Assembly: GCA_034440575.1 (NCBI GenBank)
Contig: JAOTOL010001602.1
Span: 1,770,501 to 1,834,500 of the forward strand
From: Imbricaverruca yamaguchii
Lineage: Eukaryota; Arthropoda; Thecostraca; Neoverrucidae
DNA: 64,000 nt
Reading direction: 5' to 3'
Position numbers and translations under genes: made by a program. This document shows positions 47,201 through 58,328 of the stretch, in pieces (the first letter of the stretch is position 1; each line of letters begins with the position of its first letter). The notes under the pieces were generated by a model that did no database searches, was not told where the DNA came from, and worked only from the letters and a program-made list of their open reading frames with translations.

Positions 47201-50200
47201 TGCTTTTTGCACTTTCCTGGCCTTGAGTCAGGTCAAAGATAACTAAATCGCCGAGGAACCAAAAATATTCCCGTGCAGACATGGCCAATCTCGGCAACCG
47301 CTGGATCGATCTTCATAAAACGATCAAACAAACGGCCGTGTGCCGGAGGCGTGCGGTTTGGACTTCCCTTGCCTTGGGTCAAGTCAAAAGTCACCAAATT
47401 GTAGGAAAACAATTTTTGGCTCACCGACATGACCGATCTCCGCAACCGCTGGATCGATCTTAATAAAACCTTCGCCAAACGAACGGCCGTGTGCCGGAAG
47501 CGTGTGGTTTGGACTTCCGTGACCTTGTGTGAGGTTAAAAGTCACCAAGTCGCAGAAAAAACAGTTTTCGGCTCACCGGCATGACTGATCTCGGCAACCG
47601 CTGAGTTGATATTGATGCAAGTTTCACCGAACGAACGGCCGTGTGCCGGAGGCGTGCGGTTGGCACTTTCGTGGCCTTAGTCCAAACCGCACGCCTTCGG
47701 CAAACGGCCGTTCGTTTGGTGAAGGTTTCATGGAGATCTGGCCAGCGGTTGTCGAGATCGGTCATGTTGGTGAGCCAAAAATTGTATTTTTCTGCGATTT
47801 GGTGACCTTTGACCTGACCCAAGGTCATGAAAGTCCGAACCGCACGCCTCCGGCACACAGCCGTTCGCTTGGTGAAGGTTTATTAAGATCGAGCCAACGG
47901 TTGCCGAGATTGGCCATGTCTGTAAGTCCAAAATTTTATTTTTCGGACATTTGGTGACCGTTGACCTGACCCAAGGTCACGAAAGAACAAACCGCACGCC
48001 TCTGGCACACGGGCGATCGATTGATGTAGGTCTCATGAAGATCGATCCAGCGGTTGCCGAGATCAGCCATGTCGGCGAGATGGTGTCGGACAAACCGTGT
48101 CGGTGAGATGGTCTGTTTTTTAGACCCTTCCAAGTGGACGCCAGACTTCGGGGCGTGCAGGTCACGTGCATGACGACACAGTCACGTGACCGACGACCAG
48201 TTAGCTGGCTGGCTATTGGCTGATGTCGACATGATTAACGCCGGCTAAGCTTCTGCAAAACCTTTTCTCTAAAACAAAGTAGAATCTGCGTACTGCAAAG
48301 CACATGTTGCTGTGAAACTTGGTGATATACAAATTGCGAGGCCATGTTTTATTCTTGTGAAGCAATTAGGACTTGGTGCTTTAATGAAAACCGGGACTGT
48401 AGGGTTGGACCGCACAGATGAGCGTTTGTCGTATATGCATGACAGTAAACTCGCCCGTAGTCATGGCCATTGAACCAATTTTGGCAACGATTGCGCAGCA
48501 TGATTGTGGAGAAGAAAAACTTACAGGGCACAATTTCAATTATTTCATTTGGCCGTGACAAGAACACCCATTCCGCTCAGAGCATAAGCTGACGTCGTTA
48601 ATGCTGCCGGCTGTGGAGCAGGCTCTAAGCCCACCCAGTCTCTCTGGTCAGATCCACATAATCCGTATTGGGTCCTGTTGTTAAATATCGCACTTTAACT
48701 TCCAATCTAATCGGTGCACGAAAGCGTACAGGGTATCATCAGAAGTGCTTCGGCGAATAGAATCCGAACATGGCCTAACTTTTTATTTTAAAGTATTTTT
48801 GAGAAGCAAGATGGCTGTTTTCAGAAATGATGACTTAACCCGGTATTTCCGGTCATATCCTCTTACACCTCGTATCAGGTGGGGGAGGTTGATAGGGACC
48901 CCTCTAATCACCAAACTAAGCGTTGCGCGGAAATGAAAGGGTTGTCATCGGAAAGCACTCGACGAGTAGGACCAGACACCACCACAATTTTTCCCACAAA
49001 GGTGACGTCACTAGGGGGGGCTAGGTTTTCATGACTTACATTATGGTTTTGGCTCAGAGCGGTTCATTTTGGGGAGATTTGAATAAAAAATTGAAGTCAG
49101 AAGAGGAAAGCGAAATCGACGAGGGCCATACAGTGTTTGGCCATCCATTAAAAATTAAACATTAAGTTTTCAGGTTTTCCTTAATATTCCTTCTTTAATA
49201 GGTAGATCGGACCGAAAAAACCTCGTTCGAAGTCAACTAGTTCCGATAAAGTGCATACTTTAGCCAGAATCGTCTATTTGAAATATAATGAGTAAATATG
49301 CAAAGCTAATAACTATTCAAAAACGAAAGGAAAAAATCACCTGGTGCGTTTTGTTGCGTCCCTAAAAATATGCAAGCTATGAACGTTTCATTATATTATC
49401 TATCCATTATAGCGTAACGACTGGTTGACCTTTTTGAAGGTGACCTCACTTGACCTTAACTAACTCGTTGACCCAAGATGACATGATTTCAAATTCTTGA
49501 CACAACATTTCGGCGCGCCATCGCGCGCTGTTCTTTTACTATCCGCGGCAAACCGGTGAGGAGAGGGCGGATAACGATCCCCCGAAACGGCCCGGGTTAG
49601 ACATATATCCGTTTCTGGTAAAGACGCAGGGTTAAACCCATGCCATTTGATAGCTAATTACACAGCGAAAATTACAAAAAATAGTCACATTGGTTCGTCA
49701 TGGGCGACAATTGCCAGCGACTTCAGTCAGTGTCAGTTTGGTCACCTGACCTCAGACACAAATCCAAGATATACGTGCTGTAAATGCCAAACTGCGATTA
49801 TGTAGGAAGCTTCATTTCGATATATTTTCACGTGTATGGGGCTTTAAAAATATAAAATTTGTTACAGGATACTGGCTTTAGGGCGCATGGACATTCTTGG
49901 ATGACCTTGACGATGTTTATGATACAGTTTTGTTTTCTATTGGGTAATTTCGGTCGTGCGATGTAAATTTGATACTATTTAGGCTATGGTAGATCGAAAT
50001 AAACCATAAAACATGATTGTGTAAGGTTTTGTCCACATAGTGCTCTTTTTCTGGATATAGCCTCTAGTCGCTTGACAGTGATCAATCAAATTGCATCAAA
50101 AACTTCTTATTTTTCCGCATGCATATCAAGGGGAAAATGTGGTTTGAAGGGCATACATGTTACAAAAATATGAAATTGGGCCGTGGCCTTGTGTCATTTA

Positions 50201-53200
50201 TCTGATCTGAAACTGAGATGCGATGTATGCATTTTGTAGGCAATTGCACTCACCTAGCATGCTCAATATCTTTTCACTTAGATGAGTTATCGATCTTAAA
50301 GCATCTTCGGAGGCGGCGTTTTTTTTTCGACTGAGCTGGGTCCATGATCTTTCACGACCCGACGTTGAAACTGTCAAATCGGATGCAAACAGATTAAGGA
50401 GAGGGTACTAAAAGTATATTTCCCCATCACTGAAAACCTTAGAAACCTTAAAACACGCCCCCCCCCCCGAGCGATAGTATGTCCGTATTTTGTTCTGCTT
50501 TAGGGCATGCGGATTTTGGATCAGATTTTTCGCGGCACGGGTAGTCTAGGGGTAAATTTCCCCGTCTCGCAATCGAAAGATTGTGGGTTCGAATCTCACC
50601 TTTGACCACTCTTCACCTGCGACCAGTCGGCGTGAGAGATTGGCGACGCTACATGACTCGATGTGTCGTTAAACCAATAACCACCAAATGAGATTTTGCA
50701 CGGCTGTTCCATCGGCTCATGACACTTCCTAAAAGTAATATGTGCAGAGGACAGGTATTCCAGTTTGTAATTGATTGTCTACAATACCCTTTGATCGCTA
50801 AGATTCATATGTTTTGGAACCGTTAGTCTTCTGGTTTAAGTCCGATGGTTACTCGTAGCTAATTGCTCTCTTTCTGTGATTCGGCGAGTGTACAACAAGG
50901 TGTTCGGCATCACGCTTGCCCCGCCATCCGAAGTAATGTCATCGTCATCATCTGCGTGTGCTGGTGTTATTTGGCAGCACGATTCTCATTTTCCAAAATT
51001 ATGTCAGTGTCGTCATTGGTGTTGTTTGGCAGTGCTTCTCAACAGCTTGTCCCACTATCCGAAGTGATATCATTGTCGTCAGTTGTGCCTGCTGATGTTT
51101 GGCAGCACACTTATCTCCGAAGTGTTATTGTCGTCGTGTGTTCGCTGGTGTTGGCGAGGGTTCGTTTTGTCGTATGGTTGCGTTTCAGCAATGTTCAGCG
51201 CCGTGTGTGCTGCTGTAAACCATCCACGTCTTCTCAGGTGGGAATCAGCGAGAACTGGCCCGTGCCAAAAACCAGAAAAAGCAGGCTGGGGCTAAGAAAG
51301 CTGAAGATATGCAGGGCAACAAGGGACTGACTAAGGAACAAAGACAACAACGGTATGCGTGAGAATGGTGTTACGGCTCCCGAATGTAGACGTTCTTGAA
51401 CATGGATGGCACGTGTTGTGCATTGTGAAAGGGCATGTGCCCTTCCAATTCCGACTCATGCCCACACGAGGTTGAATCGAGGAAATTCAGAAGTACACCC
51501 TACCAGATTCAGCATGTGGTTTCTGGAGCAATTCAGTCCAATGTTTACCAATACTAAGATGCAGCCTTTACATGATTATAGATGTACCCGCCCGATCGTT
51601 TTTATAAAGCGAACATCTTGTGTTTCGGCATACTAAGCATGAGTATGAGGTGAGTTTTTCACCACCTCACATGAGAAGACAAGACCATAGAATGGCTGTA
51701 TGCGTATTTTTCGTTCGGTACTGCACATGATATCCGGAAATGTACGTACGCGGAATGCGCATAGTAACCACATAGTACGTAAAGCAAATGTACAAATGGC
51801 AGATGTATGTACGCAAATGCACGTAAGCAAATGTACGTAAGAGCAGATGTACGTATGACAATTGTGTGCAAGCGCAGATGTAATTATGGCTAATGTACAT
51901 AAGCGCAAATGTACGAATGGCAAATGTACGCATGCGCATTATTTCGTAGGCGCAAATGTACGTATGCGTAAAAGTACGTAAGCGCAAACAAATGTACGTA
52001 AGCGTAAATGTACGTATGCGTAAAAGTACGTAAGCGCCAATAAATGTACGCAAGCGCAAATGTACGTATGTGCAAATGTATGTAAACGCACATTTACGTA
52101 TGGCAATTGCCGTACGTGCAAATGTATATGCAGATGTGCAAGGCATACGTGCAGATGAACGTATGCCAAAGTTACTTAAAGGCAAATTTGCGTGTAGTAA
52201 TTGCACATACAAACAAATTTACGTGTGGCATACGTACCTAACGAAATGTGTTTGAACGCAAAAACACGTGTGCCTAAATGTACGTGCATTGACTCATACG
52301 TACATGTGCTCTTGCATTCTTTTACGTTTACGTACTGTCGTGCCTAGACATGTTTGCGCTTACGCACTCTTGCGCTTACGTACACTTGCGTATACGTACA
52401 CTTGCGTATACGTACCTTTCTGCAAACGTGCATTGAATCATGCGTAATTTTGCGCTTACGTTCATTTGTGCATACGTACTTTTGCGCTCACGTACATTTG
52501 CGCATGCGTACATTTGCACATACGTACACCTGCGCTTACGCACAATTGGCATACGCACATCTGCGAATGCGTACATTTGCTTGGATACTTTTGTCCGGTT
52601 ACTGCAAACGTACGCATGACATATGTACCCAACCAAATGTACGTAAACCCAAAGGTACGCATGTGTAAATTGTCGTACATGTGCACATACGTAAAAAATG
52701 AGCCCATATGTATATTTGTCATACGTACATTTACGTACACTTGTACATTCGTACATTTGCACATACGTACTTTTGCGTTTACGCACATTTGCGCATACGT
52801 ATATTTGCAATACGTACATTTGCAATACGTACATTTGCAATACATACATTTGCGTACGTGCATTTGCAATACGTGTATTTGCAATACGTATATTTGCGTT
52901 TACGTAAAATTAGCCATACGTACATCTGCGCCTACGTACAATTGTACGTACATCTGCGGTTACGTACATTTCCTTACGTATATTTACTTACGTACATTTG
53001 CTTACGTACATTTGCCTACGTACATTTGCCTACGTACATCTGCCATACATACATTTGTCCTTGCGAACGTTTGTCCTATAATCACTGCACGTACTTCATG
53101 CGTTGGTGGGCCATCGTCGCTTCGTTTTCTACACCGTAGACTGTCACCGGTGTTCGGGGCAGTTGCATGTGAAAAGAAGACATATTATCAGGGTCATGTC

Positions 53201-53762
53201 CAGTCATTGTAGCCACGACCGAGAAGTCGTTCACTTGTGTCATTGGCGTTCCCCTGGCTGCACGAGTTGTGGTCGGGACAAGATCCCGCCTTTGAGAGCC
53301 GTCGATGAGAGAAGGATGTATTTCACTCTGATTCTGGTAGTGTTCGCTTTTTCAGCTCTCGGTGTTCGAATAGTAGTTCATTTCATAAACATGTGACATG
53401 CACATACTTTTGAACATTGCAGGTTTCGTGAGAATCGTAGCGCATGTTATTCAAATTAACTACGTTATGCTCCATATAACTCCATTATGCTCCATATAAC
53501 TCCATTAATATACGTTTTATACCAGTATGGGTTGTGTTGATAAAGTGTTTTAGCGGTTACGCGGTATGCGTGTTTCTCGTCCTTTCGTCGGTCGGCTGTT
53601 TTTAAGTGATGGGGGAAGACGGTTATGCTGCCTTGTCTAGCTGGCCACGTATGTGGTATCACCCAGCCCCTCGCCCACAGGGACGCTGATTTGATGCGAA
53701 TCAAGCAGCAAAAAGCGCTGGAGAAAAAGGAAGGTCAGGGGGCCGCAGCGTCGAAGAAGTGA
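44204..53762 (+). CDS. SERF: Small EDRK-rich factor (SERF/4F5 family), three coding exons
   Basis: SERF proteins are small, highly charged, mostly disordered proteins that bind nucleic acid and modulate amyloid formation. Exon 2 (51238-51352) and exon 3 (53681-53762) encode the family signature G-N-Q-R-E-L-A-R-A-K-N-Q-K-K-Q, then K-G-L-T-K-E-Q-R-Q-Q-R joined to D-A-D-L-M-R-I-K-Q-Q-K-A and a K-K end. The exon 2/3 junction is phase 2 (CG|GTATGC; CCCACAG|GGAC). Exon 2 starts with two bases of a codon, requiring an upstream exon ending in ATG-ACN-C. The only such site I found with a donor is 44204-44210 (ATGACAC|GTGAGTA), giving M-T-R, the family N-terminus. The product is 67 aa, normal for the family. 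Intron 1 would be 7.0 kb and filled with repeats; intron 2 holds an 18-bp array. Exons 2-3 are secure; the 7-nt exon 1 is likely but unproven. Paralogue (SERF1 versus SERF2) cannot be assigned. Confidence 0.85.
44539..44590. repeat. Perfect 52-bp palindrome in SERF intron 1
   Basis: 26 bases starting TATCCGCTCCATGTGACAC are followed directly by their exact reverse complement. There is no spacer and no mismatch. It lies about 330 bases after the proposed SERF exon 1. Confidence 0.92.
45876..45966 (+). CDS. Possible first coding exon of an unidentified gene
   Basis: ATG at 45876 sits in AAAAATGGCGGC, which matches both a good translation-start context and the YY1 site (AANATGGCGGC) often found at first exons. 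It opens 30 codons (M-A-A-R-D-V-P-A-P-V-Q-L-T-L-N-L) that end at a strong phase-1 donor ACAG|GTAAGG. No downstream exon was identified and I do not recognise the peptide. It lies inside the proposed SERF intron 1. It could be a nested gene, an alternative promoter or chance. Confidence 0.3.
46225..46246. repeat. (TA)n microsatellite
   Basis: Short uninterrupted TA run. Confidence 0.9.
46440..46510 (-). mobile_element. Solo end of a Penelope-like element with degenerate hammerhead-like motif
   Basis: On the minus strand, TGACAATGGCC-TAT-GGCCGAAACGTCG (46498..46470) matches the motif downstream of the Penelope-like ORF at 55648-55671. It keeps the GGCC/GGCC stem and the GAAAC box, but the CTGANGA box has decayed to GTGACAA. 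No ORF accompanies it. Confidence 0.5.
46790..48075. repeat. Satellite-like array of about 150-bp units with one strand switch
   Basis: The unit contains GGCCGATCTCGGCAACCGCTGG, AACCTTCACCAA, ACGGCCGTGTGCCGGAGGCGTGCGGTTTG and GGTCAGGTCAAAGGTCACCAAATCGCCGA. Direct copies begin near 46830, 46975, 47131, 47284, 47433 and 47584 (spacing 145-156). At about 47685 the orientation reverses, and two to three copies run on as reverse complements to about 48075. Short frames on both strands repeat the same peptides and are not genes. Confidence 0.9.
48830..49620 (-). mobile_element. GCGCGCC repeat family (family C), inverted copy
   Basis: On the minus strand this matches 35330-36740 in order: the GGGTTCGCCGCG/GCGCGC block (49500-49580), the AAGTTGACTTC block (about 49235), the TGACTTACATTATGG block (49030) and the CCGATGACA...GCTTAGTTTGG block (48900-48960). 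It is shorter than the 35-kb copy. Confidence 0.6.
49625..50530. other. Part of SERF intron 1, nothing recognised
   Basis: AT-rich sequence with no open frame, motif or repeat that I can assign. A C-run precedes the SINE. Confidence 0.5.
50537..50692 (+). mobile_element. tRNA-derived SINE, family B (copy 3, best preserved)
   Basis: It has an intact A-box-like TAGTCTAGGGGTAAATT and B box GGTTCGAATCTCACC, then CAGTCGGCGTGAGAGATTGGC and GACGCTACATGAC, ending AACCACCA. The tRNA-like head resembles a tRNA promoter, but the fused body shared with copies at 2082 and 17155 shows a SINE. It lies in SERF intron 1, sense orientation. Confidence 0.85.
51720..53070. repeat. 18-bp minisatellite in SERF intron 2 with repeated strand switches
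   Basis: The unit is approximately GCGCAAATGTACGTATGC, 18 bases. From about 51720 to 52290 it reads GCAAATGTACGTA; from about 52330 to 52590 the reverse complement TACGTACATTTGCG dominates; around 52600-52700 the first orientation returns; from about 52710 to 53070 it is inverted again. Since 18 is a multiple of three, long frames stay open on both strands (T-Y-I-C-A-Y, V-H-L-R-I-R); they are not genes. The core TACGTA is itself palindromic, so folding potential is very high. Confidence 0.9.
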
Positions 53763-53774
53763 GGAGTGGCCGGT

Positions 53775-54760
53775 GGGCGTGGTTGTGGGCGTGGCTGGAG
53801 CCGTGGGTGGAGCCCGTCCCTCGCCGGATGTGCGTGGCGCCGATGGAGACATGGGTGCAACACTGTTCATTATCATATTCAAACACAATCGTAACAATTT
53901 AAGTCTGTCTGTTATAGAACTAGCGCTTGACGTCTCCGAGATCGGTTTTTGGTGTGTGCCCTGAGGTAACGCCGACTCTATCAAGTGCTGTACGTCTAAT
54001 GCTTCTCTTGATTGGTGGGAACTCTATGTCCATCAGCACTCCAGGAAGTGACGCGTGGTGGCATCTGCACCGTGGGCTCTCATCTCTCTGTTCGCGCTGA
54101 TAATTTTCAATAACATGCGATCTACATGATGAGTCTGCTGTCCGGTGTGTGGTGCCCGCCGTATGTGTGAAGCCACATGCACAGGAGCAGTGCTGAATCC
54201 CGTTTGTGGACGAGGATGAGATAAGGCAACAAACTCAGGTCCGCCGATGGACGGGCATTAGTGTTCACTGGACTGTTCTGTTTGGACTAGTACCAGTGTG
54301 ATAGCGAGTTCGAAAGTTTTTTTAAAAAGGATGGGTGGATTTTTAGCATAGAAAAATAACATGATTGAAATAGCATGATAAAGTTATTTCGATGATCAAA
54401 ATAACCTTAATGTAAAATTCTCAAAATGTGAAGGGGAACAAATATGAAGATGATGCAAGATGTTGATAAGAAAGGTACAAAATAATCACAATGTTAGCCA
54501 GAGCACAATGTAGATCAAAATAATTGCAAGGAGTACAAGGAACGAGGAGATAAGGCAATAAGACAGTCAGGCACATGACCCTAACCATGGTAAGCTGTAC
54601 TGCATGCGGTTCATCCTTTCACTGTCACGTGTTTCACTGACCAGATATGGTTTCACTCCTAATTCCGACACTCGCTCTAATACTTTATTTGTCTATTGTA
54701 GACGATGAGACGGTAGAGGCACAGTGTACTGGACGAAGGCGACAGATGGCGTGAGTGAGC
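53775..54760. other. Downstream of SERF, nothing recognised
   Basis: This should contain the SERF 3' UTR. I saw no clear AATAAA on the plus strand near the stop codon and no recognisable exon. Confidence 0.4.
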
Positions 54761-54767
54761 GGGGGTG

Positions 54768-55568
54768 TTAACACTCGCACGTCCGGCGGTGCGCGCCAAC
54801 TTCACCGGCCCGGGGGGCAGATGTCTGCCCCATAAGATCTCTAGAACTGTGCTAGCTAGCGACAAACGGAAAACTGCGTTGGATAGCTGGTGACAGGCTC
54901 TATATAAGTATTTCGGTCGAAAGTATTTCGGTCATTTTTCGATCAGGCCAATATTTAGGCCACTGGGTCATCATAGGTCAAATTCGACTATATCGGGTGG
55001 GACTATCATATAATTATACATATCTCAGGACCTGCAGCTGATAGAAACAAACGGCGAACGCCATTCGACAGTCCTTGAAATGTACTATCGACCATAGGCG
55101 GTATGATTTAAGGTCAGTTCAACCGAAACTATGACCTCAGGTCATGAAGTTGCCTGGGGAGGGCATTTAATGTATCAATCGAAACCTCTTGGCGATGCAA
55201 GCACAATGACGGTAATTTCAGCCTTGTAGCTCAATGCAGTACAATATAATGCGCAGAAATGTGCTAGTGATCTCAGATGACCTTGGTGAGGTCACTGGGG
55301 AAAAACGTCGGCGGTAGCATTGAGCATAGCTTCTAACTACACGCCACAACCGTTGTTAGGTCATTCCGAGAGCAAATATGCAATCAGGAAACATTTGTAT
55401 ATTTTACCATAGCCCTATAGTGGGGAAGCCATGGCCGCGACCCGACCTCAGGTCAATGCTACGAAAAAAACGAGATTTATATTATGGTCCCTCATGAGAT
55501 CATGACGTGTCATAAGTTTGAAATCAATCTCCCAATTATTGCGGAAGTTATGCCATTGCGTGAGACGA
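54768..55568 (-). mobile_element. Composite repeat element, copy 2 core (inverted)
   Basis: The reverse complement of this segment matches 33166-33972 throughout, for example CTAGCTAGCGACAAACGG, GCTTCTA-CTACA, AATATAATGCGCAGAAAT and GTCAATGCTACGAAAAAA. TGACCT/AGGTCA motifs recur as in copy 1. Its degenerate array partner lies at 56860-57660, separated by a Penelope-like insertion. Confidence 0.75.
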
Positions 55569-55599
55569 AATGTACGACCCTCAATATACCAGGAGGTGC

Positions 55600-56470
55600 T
55601 GAGTTTACATCAAAGGTAGCGTTTGGGATTATGCTATATTACTCAACGTTTCGGCCATGGGCCATCGTCAGGAATGATATAAAAAATGGCAAGGTTAACA
55701 ATTGACGCAAAACGCGGGAAAAAGCGTGCAAGAATACACATGAATCACAGAAAAGCATCCTCGTTGATGCAGACACTTCAAGAAACTCCAAACCAGAAAT
55801 CAACTAGGTCAATATAGAATCCTCTGAGGAATCCCGAGCCGATGGTCCATATACATATCGACATATACATGCACGCACATATATAGACATATATCGAATG
55901 TAACGCGCAATACATCAAGTATAATGTATGTTTATGTAATTTGATGTGATATCAAGACGTTTGCGTGTTTAGTTGCGGCCGTAGATTGCGTATGTGTAGA
56001 GATTCGAGGACCTTCAGATCAGCGTTGTCCATGGCTGTTGCTAGAATTTCTACTTTGAAGTTTGTGTTAGTGTCGCTGTGTTCCATGTTAGAATGTTTGT
56101 CGATCATGTGTTCGCCTAAAGGTGTGTATTCTCTCCGAAGTCTGGCATCTCCCAAGTGCTCATTGTACCTATCCCTTGTGCTACGCTTGGTTTCTCCGAC
56201 ATTAAATATTCCAAGACAGCGGTTGCACGTTATTTTATAAACTACGTTTTTTCGCGTGCATCTGCCTTTGAGCCCGTTGCTACAGGTGTGGCACGTTCGT
56301 CTACCAGCAGGGCATGACGACAATTCCAGGGCTGAGCGGACCAGGTAAGATTTCAGCGAAGGTCCGCTAGTCCAGGCTACCCTAACATGATTTAAATGAG
56401 ACGAACGGATAGCTGCATTTACCTGTCGACATAGTTGGTCATCGACAAAAGGAAGTCTCATGTAGACATA
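55600..56470 (-). mobile_element. 5'-truncated Penelope-like retroelement (GIY-YIG endonuclease end)
   Basis: The minus-strand frame 56461..55952 (169 codons) is the C-terminal part of a Penelope-like polyprotein. It shows V-A-W-T-S-G, L-V-R-S-A-L-E, a Cys-rich linker C-P-A-G-R-x-T-C-x-x-C, then K-N-V-V-Y-K-I-T-C-x-x-C, G-E-T-K-R-S, R-Y-N-E-H-L-G-D-A and E-S-L-H-I-R-N-L-R-P-Q-L-N-T, where the Glu is the expected metal-binding residue of the GIY-YIG nuclease. The usual Y-I-G before G-E-T is altered (F-N-V-G), which may reduce activity. The reverse transcriptase domain is absent: 5' truncation. Downstream, at 55671..55648, lies a hammerhead-like core. Confidence 0.85.
55648..55671 (-). ncRNA. 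Hammerhead-ribozyme-like core in the Penelope-like element
   Basis: Read on the minus strand: CTGACGA, then T-GGCC-CAT-GGCC (a short stem-loop II), then GAAAC. This fits the consensus CUGANGA-stem II-GAAA. Hammerhead motifs are known in the terminal repeats of Penelope-like elements. I could not establish a convincing stem I, so cleavage activity is uncertain. Confidence 0.45.
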
Positions 56471-56859
56471 GTTGGGATTGCTACATGCTCGATGCCGACG
56501 TTGCCCACTTATCCTACTCCCGTTGTGAGGGTGGACAGCACGAGCGGCGGAGTGTACCCGATGTGCTGGGTATCAGTTTTCCAGGAAAAGAGTTGTCAAC
56601 TCTTGTATATTGACATGGTTCTCGGAGCTTCTGAGCCGACATGGCTAAATCTTGAGCTCTGCTCGACCAAAGTCGGGCTGTATCGTAAACGCGCAGATCC
56701 ATCCCTAGACTACCCACGGCTTGGGTACTAACTACCTGACAGTGATTCGAACTCAGACTCGGATTCACACGGATATTAAAGCCATCCATAATATGTTTGT
56801 GGCCACTGCACCACGTCAGTGTTATAGAAAGAGGTCGGTGGCGGTTACATAAACGTTTT

Positions 56860-57660
56860 GAAAAATGGGATTTGCCTCCCCCCATGGGTGTGCGTTTCGG
56901 GCCCCGGCAGAGTTTTCTGGATCCCGCTCTATTTGAGGTTCGGCCGGGATTTGGTGGGAGGGGGGGGGGGGTGAGTGAGCGGGAGTTTGTGTGGCCCCAT
57001 CGCCATTTTTGGGCTCCCCTGCATCTATATGGGGCACTCGACGCGAACTTTTCGGGTTCCGACATGAAGCGTTTAGCACCCAGATAAATTTTCGGATACC
57101 CGGCGCGATTTGTTAGGCCCAGACACGTTTTATCGGTGTTCTGCTGTACCTATGTTGCCACGATGGAAATTGTGCCTCCGGCGCGAACTTTGTGGACCCA
57201 GCACGATTTTCCAGCCTCCCGACAACTTCTTTTGGAACCCTGCAGGTTTTTTCGAGCCCCGATGTGATTTTTGGTGGTCCAAGCGCGAGTTTTCAAGATC
57301 TCGCGGTATATATATTTGATGCCCTCGACACGAATGTTAACACGAATGCGGTTTCGTGGAACCCCGGTACACCTTTTGGGTCCCGACGAAAGTCTTTGGG
57401 GACATTCTCTTTTTATTTTGGGCCCTAACCTGAATTTTGCGGTTCTGTCTCGCAATGTTTTGGGGTTCCAGCGCGTTTTTTTTAGCGGTCTCGACGCAAT
57501 TTTTCTGAATATCTACGCACTTTTGAGAGCCACCAGTTCTCGGGGGATTCCCAGTTGCTACTGGTACCCAGTGGGCAAGCAAAGCCAGATTTCGGCAAGC
57601 TTCCCGCCGAAAAGGGGACTGAAATGATATGGGGCCTGTAGCCCTCTTAGCGCCCCCCCC
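56860..57660 (-). repeat. Degenerate array of about 28-bp units, inverted partner of 31540-32960
   Basis: Units such as GGNCCCGACGCGANTTTTCGG run here on the plus strand as T-rich forms (GGTTTTTTCGAGCCCCGATG, TTTGGGTCCCGACGAAAG), the reverse complement of the type seen at 31540-32960. It ends in a C homopolymer at about 57650-57667. Frames on both strands are repeat artefacts. Confidence 0.65.
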
Positions 57661-58328
57661 CCCCCCCATCCTATGGTTGCGCTAGTAGTTCAGCCGAGGA
57701 GTATTCGGGCAGTTTTACCGCTGCGTGAATTAGGTGAGCTATTTATATAGCTATTTGTAAACTTTCGAATTTAAACCGTTATGGACCAGTGGGGCCTTTT
57801 GGGTACCATGTGTTCAGAGCGGATTATGAGGTAGTGTTCCTATGTTGAGGACCGGCTTAATGGCATTCCTACGCTGGCATGACTTCGACCGTATTGTGTC
57901 AGACGCTTATGAGTTTGTGAGAAAGGTGGGGGTGGTATTTGGCGGAGCCTAAAGTTGGCAGAAATAATGTCAAAGGTTACCACTGAAAATTACTGTTTAT
58001 TTCTGCCAGACATGCGGTTTATTATTGACAGTGTTCATGTCAGTGACAGTCGACACGACATATGCAATGCCTAATTGCATGACATATATACCCGGACCGC
58101 GCTGGACGCCGCCGAAGTTTGCCGGTACCAAATGGACCCACTGGTCCTGAGCGTTGTCCGCGGGATGGGAGGCTGGGCGCGCGAGAGGGGAACGCAGTGT
58201 GTGCGTGGCAGTGTGCTAGCGTCGTCTCTGTGACGAATAATTTGGTACTGGTGCTCACAAGAATCGCCAAGTTCCGCGTTATGTCATGTACAACGACACG
58301 ATGTGTATTTGCGAGCGAATAAACCAAA

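Noticed and set aside
51667..53212. Long open frames on both strands (up to 248 codons) rich in T-Y-I-C-A-Y and V-H-L-R-I-R
   Set aside because: They are forced by the 18-bp repeat unit, a multiple of three, and lie within the SERF intron.
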